Shown piece by piece: positions 9,660 through 18,110 of a DNA stretch of 64,000 nt (the first letter of the stretch is position 1; the number at the start of each line of letters is the position of its first letter). Where the stretch lies: assembly GCF_008327685.1 (NCBI RefSeq), contig NZ_BDDE01000011.1, positions 266,361-330,360 of the forward strand. The letters are read 5' to 3'. The stretch comes from Actinomadura sp. K4S16 (lineage in GTDB: Bacteria > Actinomycetota > Actinomycetes > Streptosporangiales > Streptosporangiaceae). The translations under genes and the position numbers were made by a program. The notes below the pieces were generated by a model. The model ran no database searches, was not told the origin of the DNA, and saw only the letters and a program-made list of their open reading frames with translations.

Positions 9660-10595
9660 TCAGGCCCCGGGTGCGAACGCCTCCAGCGCCTCCTGGGCGC
9701 GCTCCAGCGACGCCTCCGGGTCGGCGTCCGGCCCGGTGATCTCGGGATCGAAGTTCAGGTCGACGAACAGCTCGGTGACGCCCTGCCGCGCGAGCGCCCC
9801 GAAGTCGCCGCGGATCTCCTCGTAGGAGCCGGTGAGCGGGCGCCTGCCCTCCCGGCCCGCGGGCCGGATCCGGACCGCGCCCCGGCACACGAACCGCAGC
9901 GCGGACGCGTCCCGGCCGGCCCCCTCGGCGGCTTCCCGCACGATGTCGATGGAGCGCCCGATCGCGGCGAGGTCGGCGCGGCTGGAGCTGACCCAGCCCT
10001 CCGCCATCCGGCCGGCGCGCCGCAGCGCGGGCTCGGCGCCGCCGCCCAGCAGGATCGGCGGACCGGACGGCTGGAGCGGCCGCGGGTCCATGGTCACCGG
10101 CGGGATGTCGTAGAACTCGCCGCGGAACCGCGCCGCGTCCCCGGGCCCGCCCGCCCACAGGGCGCGCAGCGCGCCGATGAACTCCTCCGCGCGGGCCCCG
10201 CGCCGCTCCATCGGGGCGCCGACCGCGGCGAACTCCTCGGGCATCCAGCCGATCCCGAGGCCGAGGTCCAGGCGCCCGCCGCTGACGTGGTCGAGGGTGG
10301 CGGCCTGCTTGGCCAGGATCGGCGGCGCGTAGAACGGCAGGTTCACGACCGCGACGCCCAGGCGGGCGCGGGTGGTGTGGGCGGCGAGGTAGGCCAGGGT
10401 GATCAGGGGGTCGGGGACGTTGCGGTAGGTGAGGTCCCGCGACCCGGCGGGGTTGAGGACCCGCTGGAGCGTCCACAGCGAGCGGTAGCCGAGCTCCTCG
10501 GCCCGCCGCGCCACCGCCACCTGGTTGCGCGGGGTCGCCCACGCGCCCGACCCCGGAACCGCGAACCCGATCTCCACGGCGTCCCCCTTACCCAT
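9660..10595 (-). CDS. LLM-class (luciferase-like) F420-dependent oxidoreductase
   Basis: A 311-residue TIM-barrel flavin/F420 enzyme. Recognisable parts are the opening EIGFAVPGSGAW, RNVPDPLITLAYLAAHT, the VVNLPFYAPPILAKQAATLD strand-helix, GRLDLGLGIGWMPEEF and PILLGGGAEPALRRAGRMAEGW. These mark the actinobacterial LLM F420 group rather than bacterial luciferase itself. The start is set at the ATG at 10595, with a GTG 18 bases inside as an alternative. The substrate is not predictable. Its 3' end abuts the Lrp gene end to end. Confidence 0.88.
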   Translation of the reverse strand: MGKGDAVEIGFAVPGSGAWATPRNQVAVARRAEELGYRSLWTLQRVLNPAGSRDLTYRNVPDPLITLAYLAAHTTRARLGVAVVNLPFYAPPILAKQAATLDHVSGGRLDLGLGIGWMPEEFAAVGAPMERRGARAEEFIGALRALWAGGPGDAARFRGEFYDIPPVTMDPRPLQPSGPPILLGGGAEPALRRAGRMAEGWVSSSRADLAAIGRSIDIVREAAEGAGRDASALRFVCRGAVRIRPAGREGRRPLTGSYEEIRGDFGALARQGVTELFVDLNFDPEITGPDADPEASLERAQEALEAFAPGA

Positions 10596-10615
10596 TCCGG
10601 CGCGACCTTACAACG

Positions 10616-11596
10616 TCAAGGGCCGCGGCGGAAAGCGACGCGCAGGGCCTCGTGGGCGGACGGCGCGGCGCCGACGTGGTCGAGGGCGAGGAGCGCGGCG
10701 CCGAGGAGCGGAGGGTCCTCGGGGACGAGCAGGCGCGCGCGGGGGGCGAGGGCGGCGTAGCGGTCCGCGACCGCGTCCATCAGAAGGGGGCGGCGGGCGG
10801 CCAGGACGCCGCCGCCGAGGACGACGTCGGCGGGGGAGTGCAGCAGGTCCAGGCGGCGCAGGGCGACCGAGCCGAGGACCGCCACCTCCTCGGCGAGCCG
10901 GAGCACCGTGCCGCGCGCCGCCGCGTCGCCGGCCTCGGCGGCGTCGAGCAGGACGGGGGCGAGGCCGGTGAGGCGGCCCTGGTCGATCTCGCCGAGGTGG
11001 AGGGCGAGGCCGACGTCGACGGCGCGGGGCACGCCGAAGTGGGCGGCGACCGCGGCGGTCAGCGCCGTCTCCGGTCCCCGTCCGTCCTCGCCGCGGACGG
11101 CGTGCCACAGGGCCGCGCGGCCCAGTTCCGCGCCGCCGCCCCAGTCGCCGGTGTGGGGGCCGAGGGACGGGAACCGGGCGGTGCGCCCGTCGGGGGCGAC
11201 ACCTGCGCAGTTGATGCCGGCGCCGCACACCACCGCGACGCCCCAGCCCTCGGTGGCGGCGCTGCGCAGCAGCGCGAACGTGTCGTTTCCGACGGTCACG
11301 CTCGGGGCGGCGCCCCGGGCGAGCAGGAGCTTCTCCAGGCGCTCCTCCTCGCCCGGCAGGTCGACGTTGGCCATGTAGGCGGCGAGGTGGACGACGTCGC
11401 CGGCCGCGGCCCCGGCCTTCCGCAGCGCGCCGCCGAGGTCCGCCGTCAACGCGTCCAGCGCGGCGTCGAGACCCGCGGTCTGCGGGCGGAAGCCCGCGCC
11501 GCGCACGGTGGCGAGCAACTCCCCGGCGGTGGTGGCGACGGCCGCGTCGGTCTTGCTGTTGCCGCCGTCGACGGCGACGAGGACGCCCGCCCCCAT
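10616..11596 (-). CDS. BadF/BadG/BcrA/BcrD-type sugar kinase (N-acetylglucosamine kinase-like)
   Basis: A 326-residue protein of the ASKHA kinase fold. The phosphate-1 loop is VAVDGGNSKTD (about 8-16); a second nucleotide-binding strand is VAVVCGAGINCAG; the adenosine motif is DVVLGGGVLAA near the C-terminus. Members phosphorylate amino sugars or other hexoses with ATP. The ATG shares one base with the stop of the upstream GH4 gene (TGATG), so the two are coupled. Being last in an operon with importer components and a phospho-glycosidase suggests it phosphorylates the imported sugar. The exact substrate is inferred only. Confidence 0.85.
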   Translation of the reverse strand: MGAGVLVAVDGGNSKTDAAVATTAGELLATVRGAGFRPQTAGLDAALDALTADLGGALRKAGAAAGDVVHLAAYMANVDLPGEEERLEKLLLARGAAPSVTVGNDTFALLRSAATEGWGVAVVCGAGINCAGVAPDGRTARFPSLGPHTGDWGGGAELGRAALWHAVRGEDGRGPETALTAAVAAHFGVPRAVDVGLALHLGEIDQGRLTGLAPVLLDAAEAGDAAARGTVLRLAEEVAVLGSVALRRLDLLHSPADVVLGGGVLAARRPLLMDAVADRYAALAPRARLLVPEDPPLLGAALLALDHVGAAPSAHEALRVAFRRGP

Positions 11597-12852
11597 CAGG
11601 CGGCCCACGGCAGGTGGGCGCGGTTGGCGGCGACGAGGTCGCGGGCGAGGCGCTCGGCCGTCTCGATCCGCCCCACGAGCGGGTGCGCGAGCAGCGCGGT
11701 GGTGACGCGTTCGAGGCCGCCGCGCAGGGCGGCGTCCAGGGCCAGCTCCTCGTACGCCGCCACGTGCGCGATCAGCCCGGCGAACAGCGGCTCCATGGGC
11801 GGGACGGGCAGCGGCACCGCCCCGGAGGCGGTGATCCGCGCCGGGACCTCGACGACCGCGCGGTCGTCCAGGAACGGCAGCGTGCGGTGGTTGCGCACGT
11901 TGACGACCTGGGCGTCGCCGCGCCCGCCCAGCAGCGACGCGGCCAGCCGCACGGCGGCCTCGGAGTAGAACGCGCCGCCGCGCTCGGCGAGCCGGGCGGG
12001 CTTGGTGTCCAGGGAGGGGTCGGCGTAGGCCTCCAGGAGGTCGCGTTCGAGCGCGGCGACCTCCTCGGCCCGCGACGGCGCGCCGCGCTGCTCCCGGACG
12101 ACGCGGTCGTGCTCGTAGAAGTAGCGCAGGTAGTAGGACGGGACGGCGCCGAGGGCCCGCAGGAAGGGGGCGGGAAGGCCGGAGACCGCGGCGAGCTCGG
12201 CGGGGTGCCGGTCGAGCAGGTCCGGCAGGACGTCGCGTCCGTCGAGCAGGACCGACCGCACCCACGTGAGGTGGTTGAGGCCGGCGTGGCCGAGGCCCAC
12301 CCGGTCCGGCGGGACGTCCAGCAGCGCCGCGGCGCGCCGCTGGAACCCGATCGCGACGTTGCACAGGCCGACCGCGCGGTGCCCGGCGTCCAGCAGGGCG
12401 CGGGTGACGATGCCGACCGGGTTGGTGAAGTCGATGATCCAGGCGCGCGGGGCGCGGGCGGCGACGCGCGCGGCGATGTCCAGCACGACCGGGACGGTGC
12501 GCAGCGCCTTGGCGAGGCCGCCGGCGCCGGTCGTCTCCTGCCCGACGCAGCCGCAGGCCAGCGGCAGCGTCTCGTCGAGGCGGCGGGCCGCCTGCCCGCC
12601 GACGCGCAGCTGGAGCAGGACGACCGTCGCGTCCGCGACCGCCTCGTCCAGGTCGCCGGTGGTGACGACCCGGGCGGGGTGGCCGGCGCGGGAGAGCATC
12701 CGCGCGGCGAGCCCGCCGACGAGCTCCAGCCGCCGGGCGTCGGGGTCGGCCAGCACCAGCTCCGACACCGGCAGCGCCGCGTGCGCCCGCGCGAGGCCGT
12801 CCACCAGCTCCGGTGTGTAGGTGGACCCGCCCCCGATGACCGTGAGCTTCAC
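11596..12852 (-). CDS. Glycoside hydrolase family 4 (6-phospho-beta-glucosidase-like)
   Basis: A 418-residue NAD- and Mn-dependent glycosidase. The Rossmann nucleotide motif GGGSTYTPELVDG is at 7-19. DFTNPVGIVT follows at 141-150, the metal-ligand cysteine C164 lies in CNVAIGF, and the metal-ligand histidine H194 in GLNHLTW. The conserved tyrosine region PSYYLRYFYEHD is at 238-249. GH4 enzymes use a redox-elimination mechanism; many act on 6-phospho-glycosides, some on unphosphorylated substrates. The GTG start overlaps the permease stop (GTGA). Its neighbours (ABC importer rather than PTS, plus a kinase) imply that phosphorylation occurs after import. Confidence 0.9.
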   Translation of the reverse strand: MKLTVIGGGSTYTPELVDGLARAHAALPVSELVLADPDARRLELVGGLAARMLSRAGHPARVVTTGDLDEAVADATVVLLQLRVGGQAARRLDETLPLACGCVGQETTGAGGLAKALRTVPVVLDIAARVAARAPRAWIIDFTNPVGIVTRALLDAGHRAVGLCNVAIGFQRRAAALLDVPPDRVGLGHAGLNHLTWVRSVLLDGRDVLPDLLDRHPAELAAVSGLPAPFLRALGAVPSYYLRYFYEHDRVVREQRGAPSRAEEVAALERDLLEAYADPSLDTKPARLAERGGAFYSEAAVRLAASLLGGRGDAQVVNVRNHRTLPFLDDRAVVEVPARITASGAVPLPVPPMEPLFAGLIAHVAAYEELALDAALRGGLERVTTALLAHPLVGRIETAERLARDLVAANRAHLPWAA

Positions 12853-13679
12853 CCCTTCACCCCCGCCAGGGTCACGCCCTGGACGAACACGCGCTGGGCG
12901 AGGAAGAACACCACCAGCACCGGCAGGATCGTCAGCAGCGTCGCGGCCATGGTGAGGTTCCACTCGACGTGGTGGGCGGCGCGGAACGTGGCGACGCCGA
13001 TGGCCAGCGTCCAGTGGTCGGGGTCGGCGTAGACCAGCGGCCGGAAGTAGTCGTTCCAGCAGTAGAAGAACTGGAACAGCGCCACCGCGGCCAGGGCGGG
13101 CTTCGCCATGGGCAGGACGACCCGCAGCATCGTGCGCAGCTCGCCGCAGCCGTCCACGCGGGCGGCGTCGGCGTACTCGCGGGGGATCGTCACCAGGAAC
13201 TGGCGGAGCAGGAAGATGGAGAACGCGTCCCCGAACAGCTGCGGGATGATCAGCGGCCACAGGGTGCCGGTCAACCCGAGGCGGGCCCAGACGATGTACA
13301 GCGGCACCATGGTGACCTGCGGCGGCAGCATCATCGCCGAGACCACCACGACGAGCGCGAGGCCCCGCCCGCGGAACCGGAAGCGGGCCAGCGCGTAGGC
13401 CACCGGGACGCTGGAGACCAGCATGAACAGCGTCGACAGCCCCGCGTACACGGTGCTGTTGACGGTCCAGCGGACCATGTCGCCGCCGAACACCTCGGCG
13501 AAGTTGCCGAACCGCCAGTCGCGCGGCCACAGGTCGCCGCCGAGCGCCTGCCGGTCGGTCATCACGGCGGTCAGCGCGATGAACGCCAGCGGTGCCAGGA
13601 ACATCACGCCGATGGCGACGGCGGTCGCGTGCACGGCGAGCCACAGCAGCGCCCGGCGGGCGCGCCCTCCCCGGGTCAT
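12849..13679 (-). CDS. Carbohydrate ABC permease (MalG-like)
   Basis: A 276-residue inner-membrane permease with six TM segments. The EAA loop has the form YADAARVDGCGELRTMLRVV then LPMAKPAL. The C-terminus FVQGVTLAGVKG is typical of MalG-type subunits. It pairs with the MalF-like gene upstream, with ATGA overlaps at both ends. No ATPase is encoded in this operon, so a shared ATPase (6696 or 1622) must energise it. Confidence 0.92.
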   Translation of the reverse strand: MTRGGRARRALLWLAVHATAVAIGVMFLAPLAFIALTAVMTDRQALGGDLWPRDWRFGNFAEVFGGDMVRWTVNSTVYAGLSTLFMLVSSVPVAYALARFRFRGRGLALVVVVSAMMLPPQVTMVPLYIVWARLGLTGTLWPLIIPQLFGDAFSIFLLRQFLVTIPREYADAARVDGCGELRTMLRVVLPMAKPALAAVALFQFFYCWNDYFRPLVYADPDHWTLAIGVATFRAAHHVEWNLTMAATLLTILPVLVVFFLAQRVFVQGVTLAGVKG

Positions 13680-14650
13680 CCCGCCTCCTCTCCGGCGAAC
13701 GCGCGGAACCTGCGGAGCAGGACCACGGTGAACGCCATCGCGGTGGCGAACATGACCAGCGCCAGCACGCACGCGTAGCCCATGTTGAACTGGCGGAACC
13801 CCTGGTCGTACAGCCACTGCGGGAACGTCAGCGTGGAGCCGTCGGGGTAGCCGGGGGAGTACTGGACGCCGGGCAGGTCGGCGCGCCCGGATGCGACCTT
13901 GCCCGCCACCATCGGCTGCGTGAAGTACTGCAGCGTCTCGATGACGCCGGTGACGGCGGAGAACGCCAGGACGGGGGACACGGTCGGCAGCGTGATGTGC
14001 CGGAACCGGGCCCAGGCGCCGGCGCCGTCGATCGCGGCCGCCTCGTACAGCGACGCGGGCACGTTCAGCAGCGCGGCCAGCATGATGATCATGACGTCGC
14101 CGACCGCCCACAGCCCGAGCAGGGTCAGGCCGGGCTTGGCCCAGCCGGGGTCGTTGAAGAAGTCGGGCAGCGGGATCCCGAGCCGCGCGGAGACCGTCGG
14201 TAAGGGGCCGGTGCCGGGGTTCAGCAGGAACACGAACGCGACCGTGGCCGAGACCGGCGGCACGAGGTAGGGCAGGTAGAGGATCGAGCGCAGCACGCCC
14301 GCGCCCCGCTTGATCCTGGTGAGCAGCTGGGCGGCGCCGAGGCCGAACAGCACCCGCAGCGGGACGAGCACGGCGACCAGCCACAGCGTGTTGCGCATCG
14401 CCGTGCGGGCGTCGCGGTCGTGCAGCAGGTAGGTGTAGTTGTCCAGCCCCGCGTACTCCAGGGTGAACAGGTTGTAGCGGGTGAAGGAGAAGTAGACGGT
14501 GGCGGCGAGGGGGTAGGCGAAGAACAGGCCGAACCCGGCGAGCCAGGGGGACAGGAACGCCAGGACCCGGAGCCGCCGGCGCAGCCGCGCCCGCGCCGCC
14601 GTCCCGCCCCGCGCTCCGGTGAGCGGGAGGCGAAGTGATCCGGATGCCAC
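13676..14650 (-). CDS. Sugar ABC permease (MalF-like)
   Basis: A 324-residue inner-membrane permease. A basic N-terminus leads to the first TM (LAFLSPWLAGFGLFFAYPLA) and then five more. The EAA loop reads YEAAAIDGAGAWARFRHITL, then PTVSPVLAF. The loop before the final TM is longer than average (VASGRADLPGVQYSPG). The GTG at 14650 begins 2 bases after the stop of the binding-protein gene and is preferred over the long upstream frame, which is only a shadow of that gene. Confidence 0.9.
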   Translation of the reverse strand: MASGSLRLPLTGARGGTAARARLRRRLRVLAFLSPWLAGFGLFFAYPLAATVYFSFTRYNLFTLEYAGLDNYTYLLHDRDARTAMRNTLWLVAVLVPLRVLFGLGAAQLLTRIKRGAGVLRSILYLPYLVPPVSATVAFVFLLNPGTGPLPTVSARLGIPLPDFFNDPGWAKPGLTLLGLWAVGDVMIIMLAALLNVPASLYEAAAIDGAGAWARFRHITLPTVSPVLAFSAVTGVIETLQYFTQPMVAGKVASGRADLPGVQYSPGYPDGSTLTFPQWLYDQGFRQFNMGYACVLALVMFATAMAFTVVLLRRFRAFAGEEAG

Positions 14651-14652
14651 GG

Positions 14653-15978
14653 TCAGCCTCCGGCGAGCTTGAGGGAGTCGTCGACCTCGCCGTCGAGCCT
14701 CTCCAGCGCCGCGCCGAGGTCCTTCACCTTGCCGGGCTCCCACTCGTCCTGGACGAACTTCTCGAACCGGACGACGTAGTCGTTGCCGTTCGGGGTCGGC
14801 GGCGTTGTGGAGCTGTGCGGGTTCCGGAAGACGTCGAGGAACGTCCGGAACTGCGGCGGCAGCCTCAGCCCCGGCGACGACAGCGCCGGGATCGTGGAGG
14901 GCACGTTGCCGAGCGCGTTGGCGAACGTGACCAGAGCGCCGGTGTCCGTGGTGAGGTACCGGACGAACTCCCATGCGGCCGGGGCGTGCCTGGCGCCGCG
15001 CGGGACGCCGATGACGGTTCCGGTGACGAACCCGCCGCCGTAGGCGCTCGCGCGCTCGTCGGAGACGGGGACGGGCGCCGTGCCGTAGTCGAGCCTCGGC
15101 GCCTCCTCCTGGATGAACCTGGTGCGCCACTCGCCGTCCACGGCCATCGCCGTCCTCCCCTTCTGGAACGGGTTGGACGACTCGAACTCCTGGCCCATCG
15201 AGCGCAGGAACTTCTTGACGTTGCCGTAGCCGTACCAGTCGATGAGGCTCTTGTTCCACTTCAGGTAGGCCTGGAAGGCGGGGTCGCCGGAGAAGTCGGC
15301 CCTGCCGTCACGGGTCAGCCATGTGACGCCGAACTGGGGCGCCAGGTGCTGGACCTGGTGCTCGTAGTACTGGACGGACGGTAGGAATCCCGCGACCTTG
15401 ATGGTCCCGTCGGGGTCGCGGACGGTGAGCTTCTTGGCCAGGCGGGTCAGCTCGCCCATCGTCCTGGGCGGCTGCTCGCCCTTCATGAGCTTCTTGTTGT
15501 AGTAGAGGCCGTAGGCGTCGGCCAGCAGCGGCATCGCGCAGCGGGTGCCCTTGTACTCGGTGTAGCTGCGCACCGCCGGCGGGAACTGGCCCAGGTCCAG
15601 CCTGGACTTGGCGATGTAGGGCGCGAGGTTCTGCCAGGCGCCGCTCCGGCACCACTGCCCGACGCTGTCGGTGGTGAAGGACGACACCACGTCCGGGGGG
15701 TTCCCGCCGCGGATGGCGTTGGTGATGCGGTCGTCGGTCTGGCCGTTGACCAGCTTGACGGTGATGTTGGGGTGGGCCCTGTTGAAGCCGGCCACGGCGT
15801 CCTGGAAGGCCTTCACCTCGTGCGGGGCGCTCCAGCCGTGCCAGACCTCGATGGTCTGCCTCTCGTCGGACGCCGGGCCCTTGCCCGACGGGTCGCCGCC
15901 GGCCGTGCACGCGGTCGCGAGGCCGAGCCCGGCGGCGGCCGTGGCCGCCGCGAGCCGGCGCGTTGTGGTGGGGGGCAC
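14653..15978 (-). CDS. Extracellular sugar-binding lipoprotein, family 1
   Basis: A 441-residue binding protein. The signal region ends in a lipobox LATAC with lipid-modified C24. The mature part opens IEVWHGWSAPHEVKAFQDAV, the classic family 1 start, and contains GNPPDVVSSFTTDSVGQW and the AMAVDGEW strand. It would be tethered outside the membrane and feed the two permeases encoded downstream. The GH4 and kinase genes that follow suggest a beta-linked glucoside or amino-sugar disaccharide as ligand, but this is inference. Confidence 0.92.
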   Translation of the reverse strand: MPPTTTRRLAAATAAAGLGLATACTAGGDPSGKGPASDERQTIEVWHGWSAPHEVKAFQDAVAGFNRAHPNITVKLVNGQTDDRITNAIRGGNPPDVVSSFTTDSVGQWCRSGAWQNLAPYIAKSRLDLGQFPPAVRSYTEYKGTRCAMPLLADAYGLYYNKKLMKGEQPPRTMGELTRLAKKLTVRDPDGTIKVAGFLPSVQYYEHQVQHLAPQFGVTWLTRDGRADFSGDPAFQAYLKWNKSLIDWYGYGNVKKFLRSMGQEFESSNPFQKGRTAMAVDGEWRTRFIQEEAPRLDYGTAPVPVSDERASAYGGGFVTGTVIGVPRGARHAPAAWEFVRYLTTDTGALVTFANALGNVPSTIPALSSPGLRLPPQFRTFLDVFRNPHSSTTPPTPNGNDYVVRFEKFVQDEWEPGKVKDLGAALERLDGEVDDSLKLAGG

Positions 15979-16041
15979 TCCGGTTCTCCTTAGGGGTGGG
16001 GAACGGCGTGGTAGGAGGAGGGCGCGGTCGGGGCCGGTGGG

Positions 16042-17259
16042 TCAGGGGACGGTGGTGGTGAAGACCTCGTCTCGGGTCTCCCGGAGCGCCTGCTGGAGCG
16101 CCCCGGCCAGGACGGGGTTGCCCTGGACGGTGCTGAGCCGCACCTCGGGGCGCGGGATCGTGAGGCTGTGCAGGTGCTGTTCGATGCGCGCGCGGAGCGG
16201 TTCCCCGCCGGCGAGCAGGACGTCGCCGGTGAGGACGACGAGCGCGGGGTCGACGACCGCGACGACGGTGGCGAGCGTGGCGCCGAGCCTGGTGGCGAGC
16301 TCGGTGAGGGCGCGTTCCGCGCGGGCGCCCGCGCCGGTGGCGGTGCGCCTGCCCTCGGTCTCCACGTCGGCGGCGGCGCGGCCGAGCGCGGCGGCGGCGT
16401 CCCGGCCGCGGAAGCCGTGCTCGCGCATCAGCCTCAGCACGGCCGCGCCGCCGGTGAGGCTGTGCACGCCGCCGGTGCGGGTGCGGCGCACGTCCCGCAT
16501 GAGCGGGGCGCCTGCGGCGGGCATGTAGCCGATCTCGCCGGCGCCGCCGGTCGCGCCCCGGTGCAGCGTCCCGTTCAGCACGACGGCCATCCCGACGCCG
16601 TCGGCGACCCACAGCAGGACGAAGTCCGCCGCGCCCGCGGCCCGCCCGCCGGACCGCTCGGCGAGCGCGGCGAGGTTGACGTCGTTCTCGATCGCGACGC
16701 GGACGCCGAGCCCGCCGCTCAGCGTCTCCACCAGGTCGGGGATGTGCCAGCCGGGGATGTGCGAGGCGTACCCGAGGCGGCCGGTGGCGGGGTCGACGGC
16801 GCCCTGGATGCCGATGACGGCCCGGTCGAGGCGGTCCCGGGTGAGCCCGGCCGCGGCGGCGGCCCCGTCGAGCGCGGCGGCCATCCGGGCGACGACGTCC
16901 ACGCCGGTGCGTCCGGGGGTCGGCAGCGTGTGCTCGCCGACGACCGTCCCGGCGAGGTCGGCGACGCTGGCGCGGATCCGCGCAGGGGTGACGTCGGCGC
17001 CCGCCACGTGGGCGGCGGCGCCGTTGATCCGGTACAGCTCGGCGGTGCGGCCGGGCAGGCCCTCGCGGACGCCGTCGCGGACGACGAGCCCGGCCTGCTC
17101 CAGCCGGGCGAGCAGCTGGGAGGCGGTCGGCTTGGAGATGCCGGTGAGGTCGGAGATCTGCGGGCGGGTCAGCGGCCCCCGGGCCAGCAGCGCCTCCAGG
17201 GCCGCGCGGTCGTTGATCGCCCGCAGCAGGCTGGGGGTTCCGGGGACGGGCGCGGACAC
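16042..17259 (-). CDS. ROK family transcriptional repressor
   Basis: A 405-residue protein. The N-terminal winged helix lies at about 28-60 (LTRPQISDLTGISKPTASQL). A ROK sugar-kinase-like domain follows, with VAIENDVNLAALAE and GVGMAVVLNGTLHRGATG; the zinc cluster expected after it (CxCGxxGC) is not visible, so kinase activity is unlikely. The GTG start follows GAGGAG. It is the first gene before the sugar operon on the same strand, and a perfect 17-bp palindrome lies 16 bases upstream, so it very probably represses itself and the downstream sugar genes. The inducer would be the imported sugar or its phosphate. Confidence 0.88.
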   Translation of the reverse strand: MSAPVPGTPSLLRAINDRAALEALLARGPLTRPQISDLTGISKPTASQLLARLEQAGLVVRDGVREGLPGRTAELYRINGAAAHVAGADVTPARIRASVADLAGTVVGEHTLPTPGRTGVDVVARMAAALDGAAAAAGLTRDRLDRAVIGIQGAVDPATGRLGYASHIPGWHIPDLVETLSGGLGVRVAIENDVNLAALAERSGGRAAGAADFVLLWVADGVGMAVVLNGTLHRGATGGAGEIGYMPAAGAPLMRDVRRTRTGGVHSLTGGAAVLRLMREHGFRGRDAAAALGRAAADVETEGRRTATGAGARAERALTELATRLGATLATVVAVVDPALVVLTGDVLLAGGEPLRARIEQHLHSLTIPRPEVRLSTVQGNPVLAGALQQALRETRDEVFTTTVP

Positions 17260-17274
17260 GGCGGCTCCTCCAAA

Positions 17275-17291
17275 TTAGGAAAGTTTCCTAA
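17275..17291. promoter_or_regulatory. ROK-type operator
   Basis: TTAGGAAAGTTTCCTAA, a perfect dyad with 8-bp arms around one base, 16 bases upstream of the ROK GTG. It resembles operators commonly found before actinobacterial ROK/XylR-type repressors. Confidence 0.75.
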
Positions 17292-17404
17292 CTTGAAGGA
17301 AAAGTAAGGACTCTTAACGGATACGTCAAGGGCCGGGGCCGGTCACGGCCGCCGTGAACCGCCCGCTATCGAGGCGCAGGCCGACTGCGGCGAGGTGAGG
17401 GGGA

Positions 17405-17944
17405 TCAGGGCGCGGTGACGATGAAGGCGGAGTTGCCGAAGCCGATCTCGTCGCCGGGACGGACGCGGGCCGGGCCGGTCAGCCGGTACCCGTTGACCCG
17501 GGTCCCGTTCATCGAGCCGAGGTCGGAGACCATCCAGCCCTCGTCCGCGCGGTAGATCTCGGCGTGGAACCGGGAGACGGTGAGGTCGGTGAGGATGAAC
17601 TGGCAGGCGGGGGCGCGGCCGACGACGATGCGGCCGAGCTCGCGCGGGGGCAGCATGAACCGGGGCAGCCGCGGCGCCCGCCACGCCGCCTCGATCCGCG
17701 CGGTCGCCTGCGAGACCGAGGAGATCAGGCCGGTCAGCCGGTTCATGACGCGGTTGGAGGCCGGCAGGTCGTGCACGATGTCGGCCAGTTCGGCCTTGCT
17801 GCGCGCCTGCAGCACCTGGTCGACGCGCCGCTCGAACGTCTCGTCCGACATCCGGCCCTCGGCCACGCGGTCGCTGAGGACGCGCAGCACCCGGTCCCGC
17901 TCCGTGTCCGACGCTCTCACCGGGAATGAGGGCTGACCGTCCAT
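17405..17944 (-). CDS. DUF1707-FHA domain protein
   Basis: A 179-residue protein in two parts. DUF1707 (about 10-60: VRASDTERDRVLRVLSDRVA, then EGRMSDETFERRVDQ) is a helical domain common in actinobacteria. A forkhead-associated domain follows (about 105-175), with the phosphothreonine-binding residues R110, S124, R125 and H127 and the SMNGTRVNG loop (N146, N151) all present. The FHA part should bind a threonine-phosphorylated partner of an STK pathway. The internal ATG at 17944 is chosen because DUF1707 proteins begin there; an upstream in-frame start would add 25 unrelated residues. No partner kinase is adjacent. Confidence 0.88.
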   Translation of the reverse strand: MDGQPSFPVRASDTERDRVLRVLSDRVAEGRMSDETFERRVDQVLQARSKAELADIVHDLPASNRVMNRLTGLISSVSQATARIEAAWRAPRLPRFMLPPRELGRIVVGRAPACQFILTDLTVSRFHAEIYRADEGWMVSDLGSMNGTRVNGYRLTGPARVRPGDEIGFGNSAFIVTAP

Positions 17945-18038
17945 AGCTGTGAGTATCCAGTCCCCATCGTCGGCTGTCCAGAAAGGCCCGTCGGGCCGAG
18001 GACGGGCGATCGGCCTCACCCGCCCTCCACCTTTTCGA

Positions 18039-18076
18039 CGCCGCCCCGCCCCCGGAAGTTCGCGGACGGGGCGGCG
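18039..18076 (-). terminator. Hairpin after the acyl-CoA dehydrogenase
   Basis: A 10-bp GC-only stem (18039-18048 with 18067-18076) and an 18-nt loop, 34 bases past the acyl-CoA dehydrogenase stop. There is no U-run, so the terminator role is likely but not certain. Confidence 0.5.
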
Positions 18077-18110
18077 GCGTGCGGACGCCGGGCCTTGTCG
18101 GCCGGGGGGC

